DNA of 31,327 nt from TCS-49 sp964442515 (GCA_964442515.1 CAYUAC010000006.1:1-31327), one strand, 5' to 3'; shown: positions 24,286-31,327, numbered from the stretch's first letter. Made by a program: numbers and translations. The notes: generated by a model from the letters alone, not told the origin.

Positions 24286-25496
24286 ACATATCCTTTTTTA
24301 AATCATATTTTACCGTGAATAATTTTATATACGGCTTGTCTGCGGCGCTGTTTTTGTCTCTTTTTATCTATTTGGACCATTTTTCACTCTCTCATCCGCT
24401 GATTAATACGCTTTTTGGGCTTACGGGTTTTTTTATGATTTTGCGCGCAAGCAGGCGCCAGCTGATCTTTGCCGGGTTTTTCACCGGCATTTTCTGGTTT
24501 TACTGGATTGCGCTGAGTTTTCGCTATTACGATCTGGCGTGGATGATCCCTTTTGTCGTTTTTGGCATCGGCGCGGTATACGGAGTGCTTTTTTACCTGC
24601 TTGGCAGACTGCATCCGCTGCTTCGAATCGCAGCCCTTGTACTGCTTGGCTACCTGCCCCTGCTTGGATTTGACTGGTTTCGGCCCGAACTTGTTTTTGT
24701 GGATTCTTATCTTGGCATCCAAAAGTGGCAGTTTGGGATTGTTTTGCTCAGTCTGTATCTGAGTACGCGTCACAAAGGGTTTTTACTGTTTGTGCTTTTG
24801 GCACTTGACTTTTCTTCGGTCAAAGAGGTTGAGGATAGCAACATACAGCCGCTGTCCACGCAGATCGCACAGGATCAGAAGTGGCAGCCAAAAAACAGAG
24901 AAAAATACACCGATTTTGTCATAAACCAAAGCCGTAAAGCCGCACAAAGCGGCAAGAGGATGATTATCTTCCCCGAATCTTTTATCACAGACTATTTAAA
25001 TAAAAACAAAACCCTGATCAAGCGGCTAAAACGCATCAGCCGGGATATCACCATCGTCACGGGCAGCCTCTACCTTGAAAACGGCCGGGCGAAAAACTCG
25101 GCTTATATATTTCAAAACGGCCAAATGGAGATAGCGCATAAAGTCGTACTGGTACCTTTTGGTGAAGCCAATCCGCTGCCTGCGTTTTTAAGCGATATAA
25201 TCAACGATATCTTTTATGACGGCGCGCCCGATTACGAAAGCGCGGCGGCTTTCACCACCTTTTCGATCAGTAAAAATGATTATACCGCCGCCATCTGTTA
25301 TGAAGCAACCGATTATACGCTGTATACCAAAAATCCAAAGCGCGTCATAGCAATCAGCAACAACGCGTGGTTCACCCCTTCTGTTCAGCCAACGCTGCAA
25401 AAGCTTTTGATGGCTCATTTTGTGCGCCTGCACGGGGTGCGCATCTATCACAGCGCCAACGCATCGCCGAGTTTTATCTTAAAAAAGGTACAATAA
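24270..25496 (+). CDS. lnt: Apolipoprotein N-acyltransferase Lnt (short form)
   Basis: Lnt adds the third acyl chain to lipoproteins at the inner membrane. The protein has several N-terminal TM segments and a nitrilase-like domain with all three catalytic residues visible: E236 (IIFPES), K291 (AHKVVLVPFGE) and C343 (AAICYEA). It ends right after HSANASPSFILKKVQ, where E. coli Lnt continues with more strands and a C-terminal TM, so it is much shorter (about 408 residues versus 512). The start is uncertain: an ATG at 24270 (GGAAAG nearby) would overlap divergent yajC by 16 bases, while a GTG at 24315 avoids overlap but lacks a ribosome binding site. alr follows after 5 bases. Confidence 0.88.
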   Translation: MLKYPYISFFKSYFTVNNFIYGLSAALFLSLFIYLDHFSLSHPLINTLFGLTGFFMILRASRRQLIFAGFFTGIFWFYWIALSFRYYDLAWMIPFVVFGIGAVYGVLFYLLGRLHPLLRIAALVLLGYLPLLGFDWFRPELVFVDSYLGIQKWQFGIVLLSLYLSTRHKGFLLFVLLALDFSSVKEVEDSNIQPLSTQIAQDQKWQPKNREKYTDFVINQSRKAAQSGKRMIIFPESFITDYLNKNKTLIKRLKRISRDITIVTGSLYLENGRAKNSAYIFQNGQMEIAHKVVLVPFGEANPLPAFLSDIINDIFYDGAPDYESAAAFTTFSISKNDYTAAICYEATDYTLYTKNPKRVIAISNNAWFTPSVQPTLQKLLMAHFVRLHGVRIYHSANASPSFILKKVQ

Positions 25497-25501
25497 CACC
25501 T

Positions 25502-26500
25502 ATGGCTCAAATCAAAATTCACACCCAAAACTTTTTGCACAACATCGACCTGATCAAAGACAAAGCCGGCAGCGCCGAGAAAGCGGCCCTGGTTCTTAAA
25601 GACAACGCTTACGGCCACGGCCTTGATATCATCGCGCCAAAGGCGGCGGAAGCGGGGATCAAACACTGCGTGGTACGCGATCTGAAAGAAGCCTTTTTCG
25701 TACAAAATCTTTTTGAGACCGTATTGCTGCTCAACCCCACCAAGGTCAAACTTCCGCCGTTTATGCACCAGGCAGTCAACAGTTTTGATCAGATTGAACA
25801 AATAAAGCCAGGATGCAGCGTGGAACTCAAGGTTGACTGCGGAATGCACAGAAACGGCGTGGATACAGCCGCCGTTGAAGCCGCCCTGGATGCTATTGAA
25901 GACAATGGTCTTGTACTCAAAGGGATCTTTACCCACCACAAAAGCGCGGATATGCTCACCAGTGAATTTTACTGGCAGCAAAAGAATTTTGAGCGCATCA
26001 AAAAGCGCTACGGGCATCTTGGGGTGCGTTTTCACAGTTTTAACTCAGCCGCCCTCTTTCGCGCGCAGAGTTTAGAAGACGATATCGCCCGGGTCGGCAT
26101 CGCCGCGTACGGGTATATCGATTATGAAAAAGGGTTGCCAAAGCCGCCTTTGAAACCGGTCATGAGCCTCTGGGCCGACAGGATTGCGACGATGCAGCTG
26201 AAAAAGGGGCAGCGGGTAGGCTATGGCGGAGCGTACCGCGCGCCGGCGGAGATGACGGTGTCTACATACGACGCAGGCTACGCAGACGGGCTTTTTCGGG
26301 CACATGCGCACGATCCCATGCCACTGGCAAACGGTTCAAAGGTGGTTGGAAAAATTTCGATGGACAGTCTCAGTGCACAAGGAAGTGAGCAGAGTCTGTG
26401 TATTTTTGATGACGCCGCAACGCTGGCGCAGCACTTTGACACCATCAGCTATGACGTGCTGGTATCTTTGAAAGAAAGTATACAAAGAGTGCAGGCTTAA
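25502..26500 (+). CDS. alr: Alanine racemase
   Basis: This PLP enzyme converts L-alanine to D-alanine for peptidoglycan. The 332-residue protein has the PLP lysine K33 in LKDNAYGHG, the second catalytic base Y245 (YGGAYRAP), GYADGLFR and the KISMDS motif (M287-D288). It is shorter than E. coli Alr (359), within the range of this phylum. An open frame extends upstream to 25367 inside lnt, but the ATG at 25502 gives a normal N-terminus. It is probably co-transcribed with lnt. Its stop codon sits in the loop of a hairpin. Confidence 0.94.
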   Translation: MAQIKIHTQNFLHNIDLIKDKAGSAEKAALVLKDNAYGHGLDIIAPKAAEAGIKHCVVRDLKEAFFVQNLFETVLLLNPTKVKLPPFMHQAVNSFDQIEQIKPGCSVELKVDCGMHRNGVDTAAVEAALDAIEDNGLVLKGIFTHHKSADMLTSEFYWQQKNFERIKKRYGHLGVRFHSFNSAALFRAQSLEDDIARVGIAAYGYIDYEKGLPKPPLKPVMSLWADRIATMQLKKGQRVGYGGAYRAPAEMTVSTYDAGYADGLFRAHAHDPMPLANGSKVVGKISMDSLSAQGSEQSLCIFDDAATLAQHFDTISYDVLVSLKESIQRVQA

Positions 26501-26507
26501 AGCCTGC
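26491..26507. terminator. Bidirectional hairpin between alr and ahpC
   Basis: GCAGGCT-TAA-AGCCTGC is a perfect 7-bp stem with a three-base loop, and the loop is the alr stop codon. The convergent peroxiredoxin gene stops at 26514. Downstream tracts are only partly T-rich on either strand. Confidence 0.6.
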
Positions 26508-26513
26508 TGTCTC

Positions 26514-27110
26514 TTAGAGTTTGTCTTCGTTTTTAGCCAGGTAGTCCGCTACGCCTTCGGTGGTATCTTTCATACCCTCATCACCCTGATTCCAGCCTGC
26601 GGGGCATACTTCACCGTGTTCGTTGGTAAAAATCATGGTATCCACCATCCGGATCATTTCGTCGATGTTTCTGCCAAGGGGCAGGTCATTGATCACGGCG
26701 TGTCTTACGGTACCGTCTTTATCGATCAGAAACGATCCGCGCAGTGCCACCGATTCGTTAAACAGTACATCGTAATCTCTGGCGATCTGTTTTGTCAAAT
26801 CCGCTACCAAAGGAAAACGGACCTGTCCGATACCGCCCTGGTTTACCGCCGTATTTTTCCATGCAAAGTGTGAAAACTGCGAATCGATCGATACACCGAT
26901 AACGCTGATGCCTCTTGAGGTAAACTCTTCCAAGCGCTTGTCAAACGCGATGATCTCTGAAGGACACACAAAGGTAAAATCCAGCGGGTAAAAGAACAGT
27001 ACCGCGCCTTTGTCGCCGATATTGTCATACAGATTGAAATCTTCTTTGATTTCGTTGTTGCCCATCACGGTCGTTGCCGTAAAGTCGGGTGCTTTATTTG
27101 TTACTAACAT
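26514..27110 (-). CDS. ahpC: Typical 2-Cys peroxiredoxin (AhpC/TsaA)
   Basis: The 198-residue protein has the peroxidatic cysteine C49 in DFTFVCPSE and the resolving cysteine C169 in HGEVCPAGW, so it is a typical 2-Cys peroxiredoxin reducing H2O2 and organic peroxides, probably with thioredoxin as donor because no AhpF is adjacent. The ATG at 27110 is chosen over a frame opening at 27143 because AGGAG lies 5 bases upstream and the protein begins at the conserved MLVTNKAPDF. The promoter overlaps a perfect palindrome facing a PerR-like gene, so peroxide-responsive repression is likely. Confidence 0.95.
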   Translation of the reverse strand: MLVTNKAPDFTATTVMGNNEIKEDFNLYDNIGDKGAVLFFYPLDFTFVCPSEIIAFDKRLEEFTSRGISVIGVSIDSQFSHFAWKNTAVNQGGIGQVRFPLVADLTKQIARDYDVLFNESVALRGSFLIDKDGTVRHAVINDLPLGRNIDEMIRMVDTMIFTNEHGEVCPAGWNQGDEGMKDTTEGVADYLAKNEDKL

Positions 27111-27141
27111 TGTATCTCCTGATTGAAAAAATTGATAATTC

Positions 27142-27159
27142 ATTATATTTAAATATAAT
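27142..27159. promoter_or_regulatory. Perfect 18-bp palindrome on the ahpC promoter, candidate PerR/Fur operator
   Basis: ATTATATTTAAATATAAT is a perfect palindrome; with one mismatch the symmetry extends to 27137-27164. On the - strand its left arm supplies TATAAT (27147 to 27142) as the ahpC -10, giving a leader of about 25 bases. A repressor bound here would block RNA polymerase. The site resembles AT-rich PerR/Fur boxes, and the neighbouring regulator is PerR-like. Confidence 0.65.
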
Positions 27160-27212
27160 TAATTCCGGCTTTACGGACTGACATACTCACCTCATATCAA
27201 GGGAAAAAAAAT

Positions 27213-27240
27213 ATCATTTAGGTATGATTTATGATACAAT
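27213..27240 (+). promoter_or_regulatory. Promoter and possible autoregulatory repeat of the PerR-like gene
   Basis: An extended -10 TG-A-TACAAT lies at 27232-27240, and AAAGGGG at 27258-27264 is the ribosome binding site. Just upstream ATCAT (27213-27217) and ATGAT (27224-27228) form an inverted repeat with a six-base spacer that could be a weak regulator site. Confidence 0.45.
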
Positions 27241-27270
27241 AAGACTAAATAAGTATGAAAGGGGCATGTT

Positions 27271-27675
27271 ATGCAAACAAACAGTTTAACATTTTTAAAA
27301 CAGCACAATATCAAAGCCACGCCCCAGCGATTGAGTATCCTCAATCTGCTGGAAAGCCACGGGCATTTGAGTATCAAAGAGATTTTTGAACGGATCAAAC
27401 CCAGTTTTCCCTCGATCTCGCTGGCGACTATTTATAAAAATATCAATTTTTTACAGGATAAAAGCCTGCTTAGAGAGGTGAAACTCAGCACGCTTGATTC
27501 CAAGTACGAAATAGCCAAAGACCCGCACGCGCATTTAGTGTGTACACAGTGTGGCAAAGTAGAAGATATAGAGGTCGATATAAGTGCGGTGATGAAAAAA
27601 GTCGAGAAAAACAGTGATTTTACCGTAGAAGCCAACTCGCTTGAGTTAAGCGGAATCTGCAAAGATTGCAGGTAG
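27271..27675 (+). CDS. perR: Fur-family peroxide-responsive regulator, PerR-like
   Basis: The 134-residue protein has the Fur-family winged helix (ATPQRLSILNLLESHGHLSI and SLATIYKNINFL) and a C-terminal metal-binding domain. The structural zinc site has both CxxC pairs (C91/C94 and C130/C133). Candidate regulatory-metal ligands are H32, E80, H86, H88 and D99. D99 aligns with the D104 that distinguishes Bacillus PerR from Fur, supporting PerR, whereas E80 stands where PerR has an aspartate. Position divergent from ahpC, with a palindrome between, fits a peroxide sensor. Fur itself cannot be fully excluded. Confidence 0.8.
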   Translation: MQTNSLTFLKQHNIKATPQRLSILNLLESHGHLSIKEIFERIKPSFPSISLATIYKNINFLQDKSLLREVKLSTLDSKYEIAKDPHAHLVCTQCGKVEDIEVDISAVMKKVEKNSDFTVEANSLELSGICKDCR

Positions 27676-27690
27676 TTTTATTCTTTTATT

Positions 27691-27719
27691 ATTACAAGGG
27701 GCCATTGCCCCCTTGTAAT
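27691..27719. terminator. Hairpin between convergent perR and fusA
   Basis: ATTACAAGGGG (27691-27701) and CCCCTTGTAAT (27709-27719) form a perfect 11-bp stem with a seven-base loop. It lies 15 bases after the perR stop and 5 bases before the fusA stop. The + strand continues in a T/C-rich stretch. It probably stops transcription from both sides. Confidence 0.75.
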
Positions 27720-27724
27720 CTCTT

Positions 27725-29689
27725 CTATCCGTTTCTTTTTTCAATAATCTCTTCAGCAATATTTTTAGGCACTTCCGCATAGTGGTCAAATACCATCGTA
27801 TACGTTGCACGGCCCTGTGTCATACTTCTAAGATCTGTTGAGTAGCCAAACATTTCTGAAAGCGGTACATAAGCGTTTACTTCTTTATTACCGGCTTTGT
27901 CATCCATAGAGTTGACCTGGCCTCTTCTTTTGTTCACATCGCCGATAACGTCCCCCATGAACTCTTCGGGAACTTCGACTTCGACTTTCATCATCGGTTC
28001 CATAATCACGGGATCAGCTCTTCTGACGCCTTCTTTAAACGCCATAGAACCGGCCATTTTAAACGCCATCTCATTCGAGTCGACTTCGTGGAAACTGCCG
28101 TCATAAAGCGTGACTTTCAAGTCTTCCAGCGGATAACCGGCGATTACACCGCCTTGCATCGCTTCCTGAATCCCTTTGTCGACTGAAGGAATGTAATCTT
28201 TTGGAATCACACCGCCTTTAATCTTGTTTTCAAACAGGTAGCCTTCGCCTGCCTCTTGCGGCTCAATCTTGATAAAGACGTGACCGTACTGGCCTCTACC
28301 GCCTGACTGCTTGGCGTATTTGTGCTCCTGGTCAACACTTTTCTTGATCGACTCACGGTAAGAAACCTGCGGATTACCGACTTCTGCGGCAACCTTGAAC
28401 TCACGAAGCAGTCTGTCGACAATAATTTCAAGGTGCAACTCACCCATACCCGAAATAATCGTCTGGCCTGATTCTTCATCCGTTTTTACCTGAAAAGATG
28501 GGTCTTCCTGGGCAAGCTTGCCAAGGGCAACGCTCATCTTTTCCTGATCGGCTTTTGTTTTTGGTTCAACNNNNNNNNNNNNNNNNNNNNNNNNNNNNNN
28601 NNNNNNNNNNNNNNNNNNNNNNNNNNNNNNNNNNNNNNNNNNNNNNNNNNNNNNNNNNNNNNNNNNNNNNCCTCTGTATACTCTGGTAAAAGCAAGCTGG
28701 CCGACAAACGGGTCGGTCATAATTTTAAACGCAAGTCCGGCAAATTCGCCTTCGTCGCCTGATTTGACCTTGACTTCGGTTCCGTCTTCGTATTCACCGT
28801 CAATATCTTCCACTTCCGTTGGTGCGGGCATATAATCCACAACCGCGTCAAGCAGCGGCTGAACGCCTTTGTTTTTAAATGCCGTACCGCATGTCATGGG
28901 AACGATGGACATATCAAGCGTACCGGCTTTGATGCCTGCTTTAATCTCATCGTTGGTCAAATCACCCTCTTCAAAGAATTTTTCCATCAATTCTTCGCTG
29001 CTTTCAGCCGCTGCTTCGACAAGCTGTTCTCTGTACTCGTCAGCTTTATCCTGCAGCTCTGCGGGAATATCGATCTCTTCAAATTTCTGACCCATCAGTT
29101 TTGGATCTTCATCCCAAACGATCGCTTTCATTTTGATAAGATCGACCACGCCTTTGAAATCTTCTTCGGCACCGATCGGGATCTGGATAGGTACGGGATT
29201 GGCTTTGAGCCGGTCTTTGATCTGCTGTTCCACGGCAAAGAAATCCGCGCCGACTCTGTCCATCTTGTTGACAAAAACCATTCTTGGAACGCCATACTTA
29301 TTGGCTTGTCTCCAAACCGTTTCAGACTGTGGCTGTACGCCGCCGACTGAGCAGAAAACGGCAACCGCACCGTCAAGTACACGCATAGAACGCTCAACTT
29401 CGATCGTAAAGTCAACGTGGCCGGGTGTATCGATGATGTTGATCTGGATATCGTTGTCATCTTTATCTTTCCACGAACACGTCGTCGCAGCGGAGGTAAT
29501 CGTAATCCCTCTTTCCTGCTCCTGATCCATCCAGTCCATCGTAGCGCCGCCGTCGTGGACTTCGCCGATCTTGTGTGAAAGACCGGTATAAAAAAGGATC
29601 CGCTCGGTTGTCGTGGTTTTGCCCGCATCGATGTGCGCGGCGATACCGATATTTCTTACCCTGTGTAGTGGCGTTTTTCTTTTACTCAT
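27725..29689 (-). CDS. fusA: Translation elongation factor G (interrupted by an assembly gap)
   Basis: EF-G drives ribosome translocation and recycling using GTP. The G motifs are present (AHIDAGKTTTTERIL, DTPGHVDF, NKMDRVGADF), as are domains III-V ending in YSTDLRSMTQGRATYTMVFDHY. A run of 100 N at 28571-28670 interrupts domain II between LAFTRVYR and VEPKTKADQEKM. The run spans only 34 codons in frame, but E. coli EF-G has about 79 residues there, so the true gap should be larger. With that added, the length would be near the usual 690-700. AAGGGGA precedes the ATG at 29689, 14 bases after rpsG. The gene is almost certainly intact in the organism. Confidence 0.96.
   Translation of the reverse strand: MSKRKTPLHRVRNIGIAAHIDAGKTTTTERILFYTGLSHKIGEVHDGGATMDWMDQEQERGITITSAATTCSWKDKDDNDIQINIIDTPGHVDFTIEVERSMRVLDGAVAVFCSVGGVQPQSETVWRQANKYGVPRMVFVNKMDRVGADFFAVEQQIKDRLKANPVPIQIPIGAEEDFKGVVDLIKMKAIVWDEDPKLMGQKFEEIDIPAELQDKADEYREQLVEAAAESSEELMEKFFEEGDLTNDEIKAGIKAGTLDMSIVPMTCGTAFKNKGVQPLLDAVVDYMPAPTEVEDIDGEYEDGTEVKVKSGDEGEFAGLAFKIMTDPFVGQLAFTRVYRXXXXXXXXXXXXXXXXXXXXXXXXXXXXXXXXXXVEPKTKADQEKMSVALGKLAQEDPSFQVKTDEESGQTIISGMGELHLEIIVDRLLREFKVAAEVGNPQVSYRESIKKSVDQEHKYAKQSGGRGQYGHVFIKIEPQEAGEGYLFENKIKGGVIPKDYIPSVDKGIQEAMQGGVIAGYPLEDLKVTLYDGSFHEVDSNEMAFKMAGSMAFKEGVRRADPVIMEPMMKVEVEVPEEFMGDVIGDVNKRRGQVNSMDDKAGNKEVNAYVPLSEMFGYSTDLRSMTQGRATYTMVFDHYAEVPKNIAEEIIEKRNG
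28571..28670. other. Assembly gap of 100 N inside fusA
   Basis: Exactly 100 undetermined bases separate two scaffolded contigs. The round number indicates a placeholder, and comparison with EF-G length suggests about 130-140 more bases are missing than shown. Confidence 0.95.
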
Positions 29690-29703
29690 ATTTGACTATC
29701 CCC

Positions 29704-30177
29704 TTACCATCTGTAGTGAGCAAACGCTTTGTTTGCTTCTGCCATTTTGTACGTATCTTCTTTCTTCTTCACGGCCGAACCTTTGTTGTTTGCCGCTTCA
29801 AGAAGTTCGTTGCCCAGTCTTTCGACCATTGTTCTTTCGTTTCTTTTTCTCGCAAAAGAGATAATCCATCTGATTGCAAGTGCCTGCTGCCGCACGGGTC
29901 GTACCTCGATAGGTACCTGGTAAGTAGCGCCGCCAACTCTTCTACTTTTGACTTCCATTACAGGCTTGACGTTTTCCAATGCTTTTTCAAACATCGTAAA
30001 ACCGTTTTCTTTTTCGCCTGATTTCTTGTCTAAAATCTCCATCGCGCCGTAAACAATATTTTGCGCGATGCTTTTTTTCCCGTCAAGCATAATTGCGTTT
30101 ACAAACTTAGAAACTACTTTGCTGCCAAATTTCGGATCTGGCAGAATCTGTCGTACCGGAGCTCTTCTTCTTCTCAT
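29704..30177 (-). CDS. rpsG: 30S ribosomal protein S7
   Basis: The 157-residue protein is unmistakable S7 (MRRRRAPVRQILPDPKFGSK, RRVGGATYQVPIEVRPVRQQ and a C-terminal FAHYRW). S7 initiates assembly of the 30S head and in E. coli represses translation of its own operon by binding the rpsL-rpsG intercistronic RNA. It sits between rpsL and fusA in conserved str-operon order, with fusA 14 bases downstream. The 107-base gap before it holds a possible hairpin. Confidence 0.98.
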   Translation of the reverse strand: MRRRRAPVRQILPDPKFGSKVVSKFVNAIMLDGKKSIAQNIVYGAMEILDKKSGEKENGFTMFEKALENVKPVMEVKSRRVGGATYQVPIEVRPVRQQALAIRWIISFARKRNERTMVERLGNELLEAANNKGSAVKKKEDTYKMAEANKAFAHYRW

Positions 30178-30214
30178 GTTTTTCCTTCTTCAACGTTTAA
30201 TGTTTACTCAATCC

Positions 30215-30241
30215 CTGTCCCCGAAGGTTTTCCAATGACAG
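30215..30241 (-). promoter_or_regulatory. Possible S7 leader hairpin in the rpsL-rpsG intercistronic region
   Basis: On the - strand CTGTC and GACAG can pair around a loop containing CCTTCGGG (a UUCG tetraloop on a two-pair stem). This lies about 40 bases upstream of the rpsG ATG. Its location matches that of the E. coli S7 autoregulatory site, but sequence similarity was not tested. Confidence 0.3.
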
Positions 30242-30284
30242 CGACTGTGTATTAATTGTTTTTCAAGCAGATAATCTCTGCGAC

Positions 30285-30659
30285 TTATTTCTTAGGCTTT
30301 TTCGTACCGTATTTTGATCTTGCAACACCTCTGTTTGCAACACCCGCGGTATCAAGCGCGCCTCTTACGACGTGGTATTTCACGCCCGGCAAGTCTTTTA
30401 CCCTACCGCCTCTTACAAGGACGATTGAGTGTTCTTGGAGGTTGTGGCCCTCGCCGCCGATGTAACTGATCACTTCAAAACCGCTTGTCAGTCTGACTTT
30501 CGCGACTTTTCTCAGTGCCGAGTTAGGCTTTTTAGGCGTGGTTGTGTACACTCTTGTACAGACACCTCTTCTTTGTGGACACTTGACCAGTGCCGGTGAT
30601 TTTGATTTTTTAATCACCTTTTTTCGTTCTTTTCGAATTAACTGATTGATAGTTGGCAA
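30285..30659 (-). CDS. rpsL: 30S ribosomal protein S12
   Basis: The 124-residue protein is canonical S12 (MPTINQLIRKERKKV, TTTPKKPNSALRKV, SYIGGEGHNLQEHS, RGGRVKDLPGVKYH). S12 contributes to decoding accuracy. The lysines in TPKKPNS and GRVKDLPG, sites of classic streptomycin-resistance changes, are the wild-type residues. The start appears to be TTG at 30659 (TTG CCA ACT), with AAGGAAG a few bases upstream and a stop before any in-frame ATG. It heads the rpsL-rpsG-fusA unit. The usual upstream rpoBC genes are not adjacent. Confidence 0.98.
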   Translation of the reverse strand: MPTINQLIRKERKKVIKKSKSPALVKCPQRRGVCTRVYTTTPKKPNSALRKVAKVRLTSGFEVISYIGGEGHNLQEHSIVLVRGGRVKDLPGVKYHVVRGALDTAGVANRGVARSKYGTKKPKK

Positions 30660-30696
30660 ACTACTTCCTTTTCATGAAATTTTGAAATATCGGCTG

Positions 30697-30702
30697 ATTA
30701 TA
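30697..30702 (-). promoter_or_regulatory. Candidate -10 element of the rpsL-rpsG-fusA operon
   Basis: TATAAT reads from 30702 to 30697 on the - strand, about 38 bases before the rpsL start and downstream of an A/T-rich tract. It implies the str genes have their own promoter. Confidence 0.6.
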
Positions 30703-30762
30703 TCCAAAATATTGTTATATTTTTCTTAAAAAAACAACCTTGTGTACACCCGCTTTGCGTTC

Positions 30763-31323
30763 TTACTCAAAACTGTTTTTAAACGAACGCAAAATCACCT
30801 CTTTGGCGTTGGTTTTACTGTCGCCGTTTAGGATAAGCCGCACGAAATCATCATTGATAAAACTCATATAAAACCCGCGGATCAAAGGATAGCTGTAGGT
30901 TTTGGCCGCGTGGGAATAGATATGGTTTTTTGCCGGGCCAAGCTGCATGAGGATATAGCACGCAAAAGTCACGATCAGTACCGTTTGCAAAAAACTCACG
31001 CTTTTTGCCACCAGCGTTTTAAGCCCCGGACTGTGCATCGCGTTTTCATACACGCTGCGCAAAAGCAGGTACAACCCCCAGATCAAAGCGATATTGATGC
31101 CAAAAGCGATCAAAACCGCCACCGAGTAGGTATCGGCCTTGAGCACATCCCAGCGGCTCAGCCAAATGGCAGCCTTGGGCGCAAAAGAAGCGGCCAGCGT
31201 GATGAGCAAAAAGATTTTGACGTACTCGTAGATGGCTAAATACGTGCGCTTTTGGTAACTGATAACGGAGAGATAAAGCAGCAAAACAGCAAAGGCGATA
31301 TCAAAAATGATATAAAGATTCAT
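30763..31323 (-). CDS. Small inner-membrane protein of unknown function, four predicted TM segments
   Basis: I do not recognise this 186-residue protein. Hydrophobic segments lie at about 4-22, 35-55, 65-90 and 105-128, followed by a polar tail of about 55 residues (SYPLIRGFYMSFINDDFVRL). Size and topology recall the CvpA family, but no diagnostic motif was identified. The ATG at 31323 is four bases from the window edge, so its upstream context is missing. It precedes rpsL on the same strand by 103 bases; a separate rpsL promoter suggests it is not part of the ribosomal unit. Confidence 0.7.
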   Translation of the reverse strand: MNLYIIFDIAFAVLLLYLSVISYQKRTYLAIYEYVKIFLLITLAASFAPKAAIWLSRWDVLKADTYSVAVLIAFGINIALIWGLYLLLRSVYENAMHSPGLKTLVAKSVSFLQTVLIVTFACYILMQLGPAKNHIYSHAAKTYSYPLIRGFYMSFINDDFVRLILNGDSKTNAKEVILRSFKNSFE

Positions 31324-31327
31324 TCAC

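Noticed and set aside
27725..29689. fusA as a truncated or internally deleted pseudogene
   Set aside because: The apparent shortening is fully explained by the 100-N placeholder; both flanks are in frame and conserved.
1..31327. CRISPR array, tRNA, insertion sequence or prophage
   Set aside because: No regularly spaced repeats, cloverleaf-like intergenic sequence, transposase, integrase or phage structural gene was seen; nearly all DNA is accounted for by housekeeping genes.

Overview
The window looks like chromosome of a free-living member of the Campylobacterota (formerly Epsilonproteobacteria), probably a Sulfurimonas/Sulfurovum-type organism. Evidence: a three-cysteine Rrf2 regulator in front of flhA; a split Aer-type (CetB/CetA-like) energy-taxis pair; a DUF3373-type porin; an M23 peptidase - PgbA-like - glcD - yihY neighbourhood that I recall from Helicobacter (HP0506-HP0509) and Campylobacter (Cj1212-Cj1215); dnaJ beside recR; yajC-secD-secF divergent from lnt; and a PerR-type regulator divergent from an AhpC/TsaA peroxiredoxin. 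The genus is inferred from remembered gene order and protein character; no search was run.

Layout. (1) 23-3639, + strand: Rrf2 regulator, flhA and an NrnB-like DHH phosphoesterase, closely spaced. (2) 3707-5615, +: a single-PAS protein overlapping a membrane chemoreceptor with a C-terminal zinc-binding CZB domain, then a monocistronic outer-membrane porin (5799-7229) ending at a strong hairpin. (3) 7259-8466, -: YkgJ-type cysteine-cluster protein coupled to a short-chain dehydrogenase, divergent from a large RND efflux permease (8532-11615, +) with no visible partner subunits. (4) 11625-15246, -: an overlapping run PgbA-like secreted protein > GlcD-type flavoprotein > YihY/BrkB membrane protein > PhyH-type dioxygenase, divergent from an M23 endopeptidase (15373-16575, +). 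(5) 16572-18722, -: REC-REC-PAS-PAS-HD-GYP protein. (6) 18855-20612: dnaJ (-) divergent from recR (+). (7) 20590-24285, -: yajC > secD > secF > miaA, divergent from lnt > alr (24270-26500, +). (8) 26514-27675: AhpC-type peroxiredoxin (-) divergent from a PerR-like regulator (+), with a perfect 18-bp palindrome on the peroxiredoxin promoter. (9) 27725-31323, -: a small membrane protein, then rpsL > rpsG > fusA. fusA contains a 100-N assembly gap.

The genes form several small functional groups: motility and taxis (flhA, the CetBA-like pair, HD-GYP), envelope and secretion (SecDF-YajC, Lnt, Alr, M23, porin, RND), redox defence (PerR/AhpC, Rrf2) and translation (rpsL, rpsG, fusA, miaA). No tRNA, rRNA, CRISPR array, insertion sequence or prophage was seen. 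No gene-free stretch exceeds 300 bases. I did not find a clearly new defence or mobile system. The most interesting local architectures are the split PAS/chemoreceptor-CZB pair, the PAS module it shares with the HD-GYP protein, and the symmetric promoter elements at 15320-15341 and 27142-27159.
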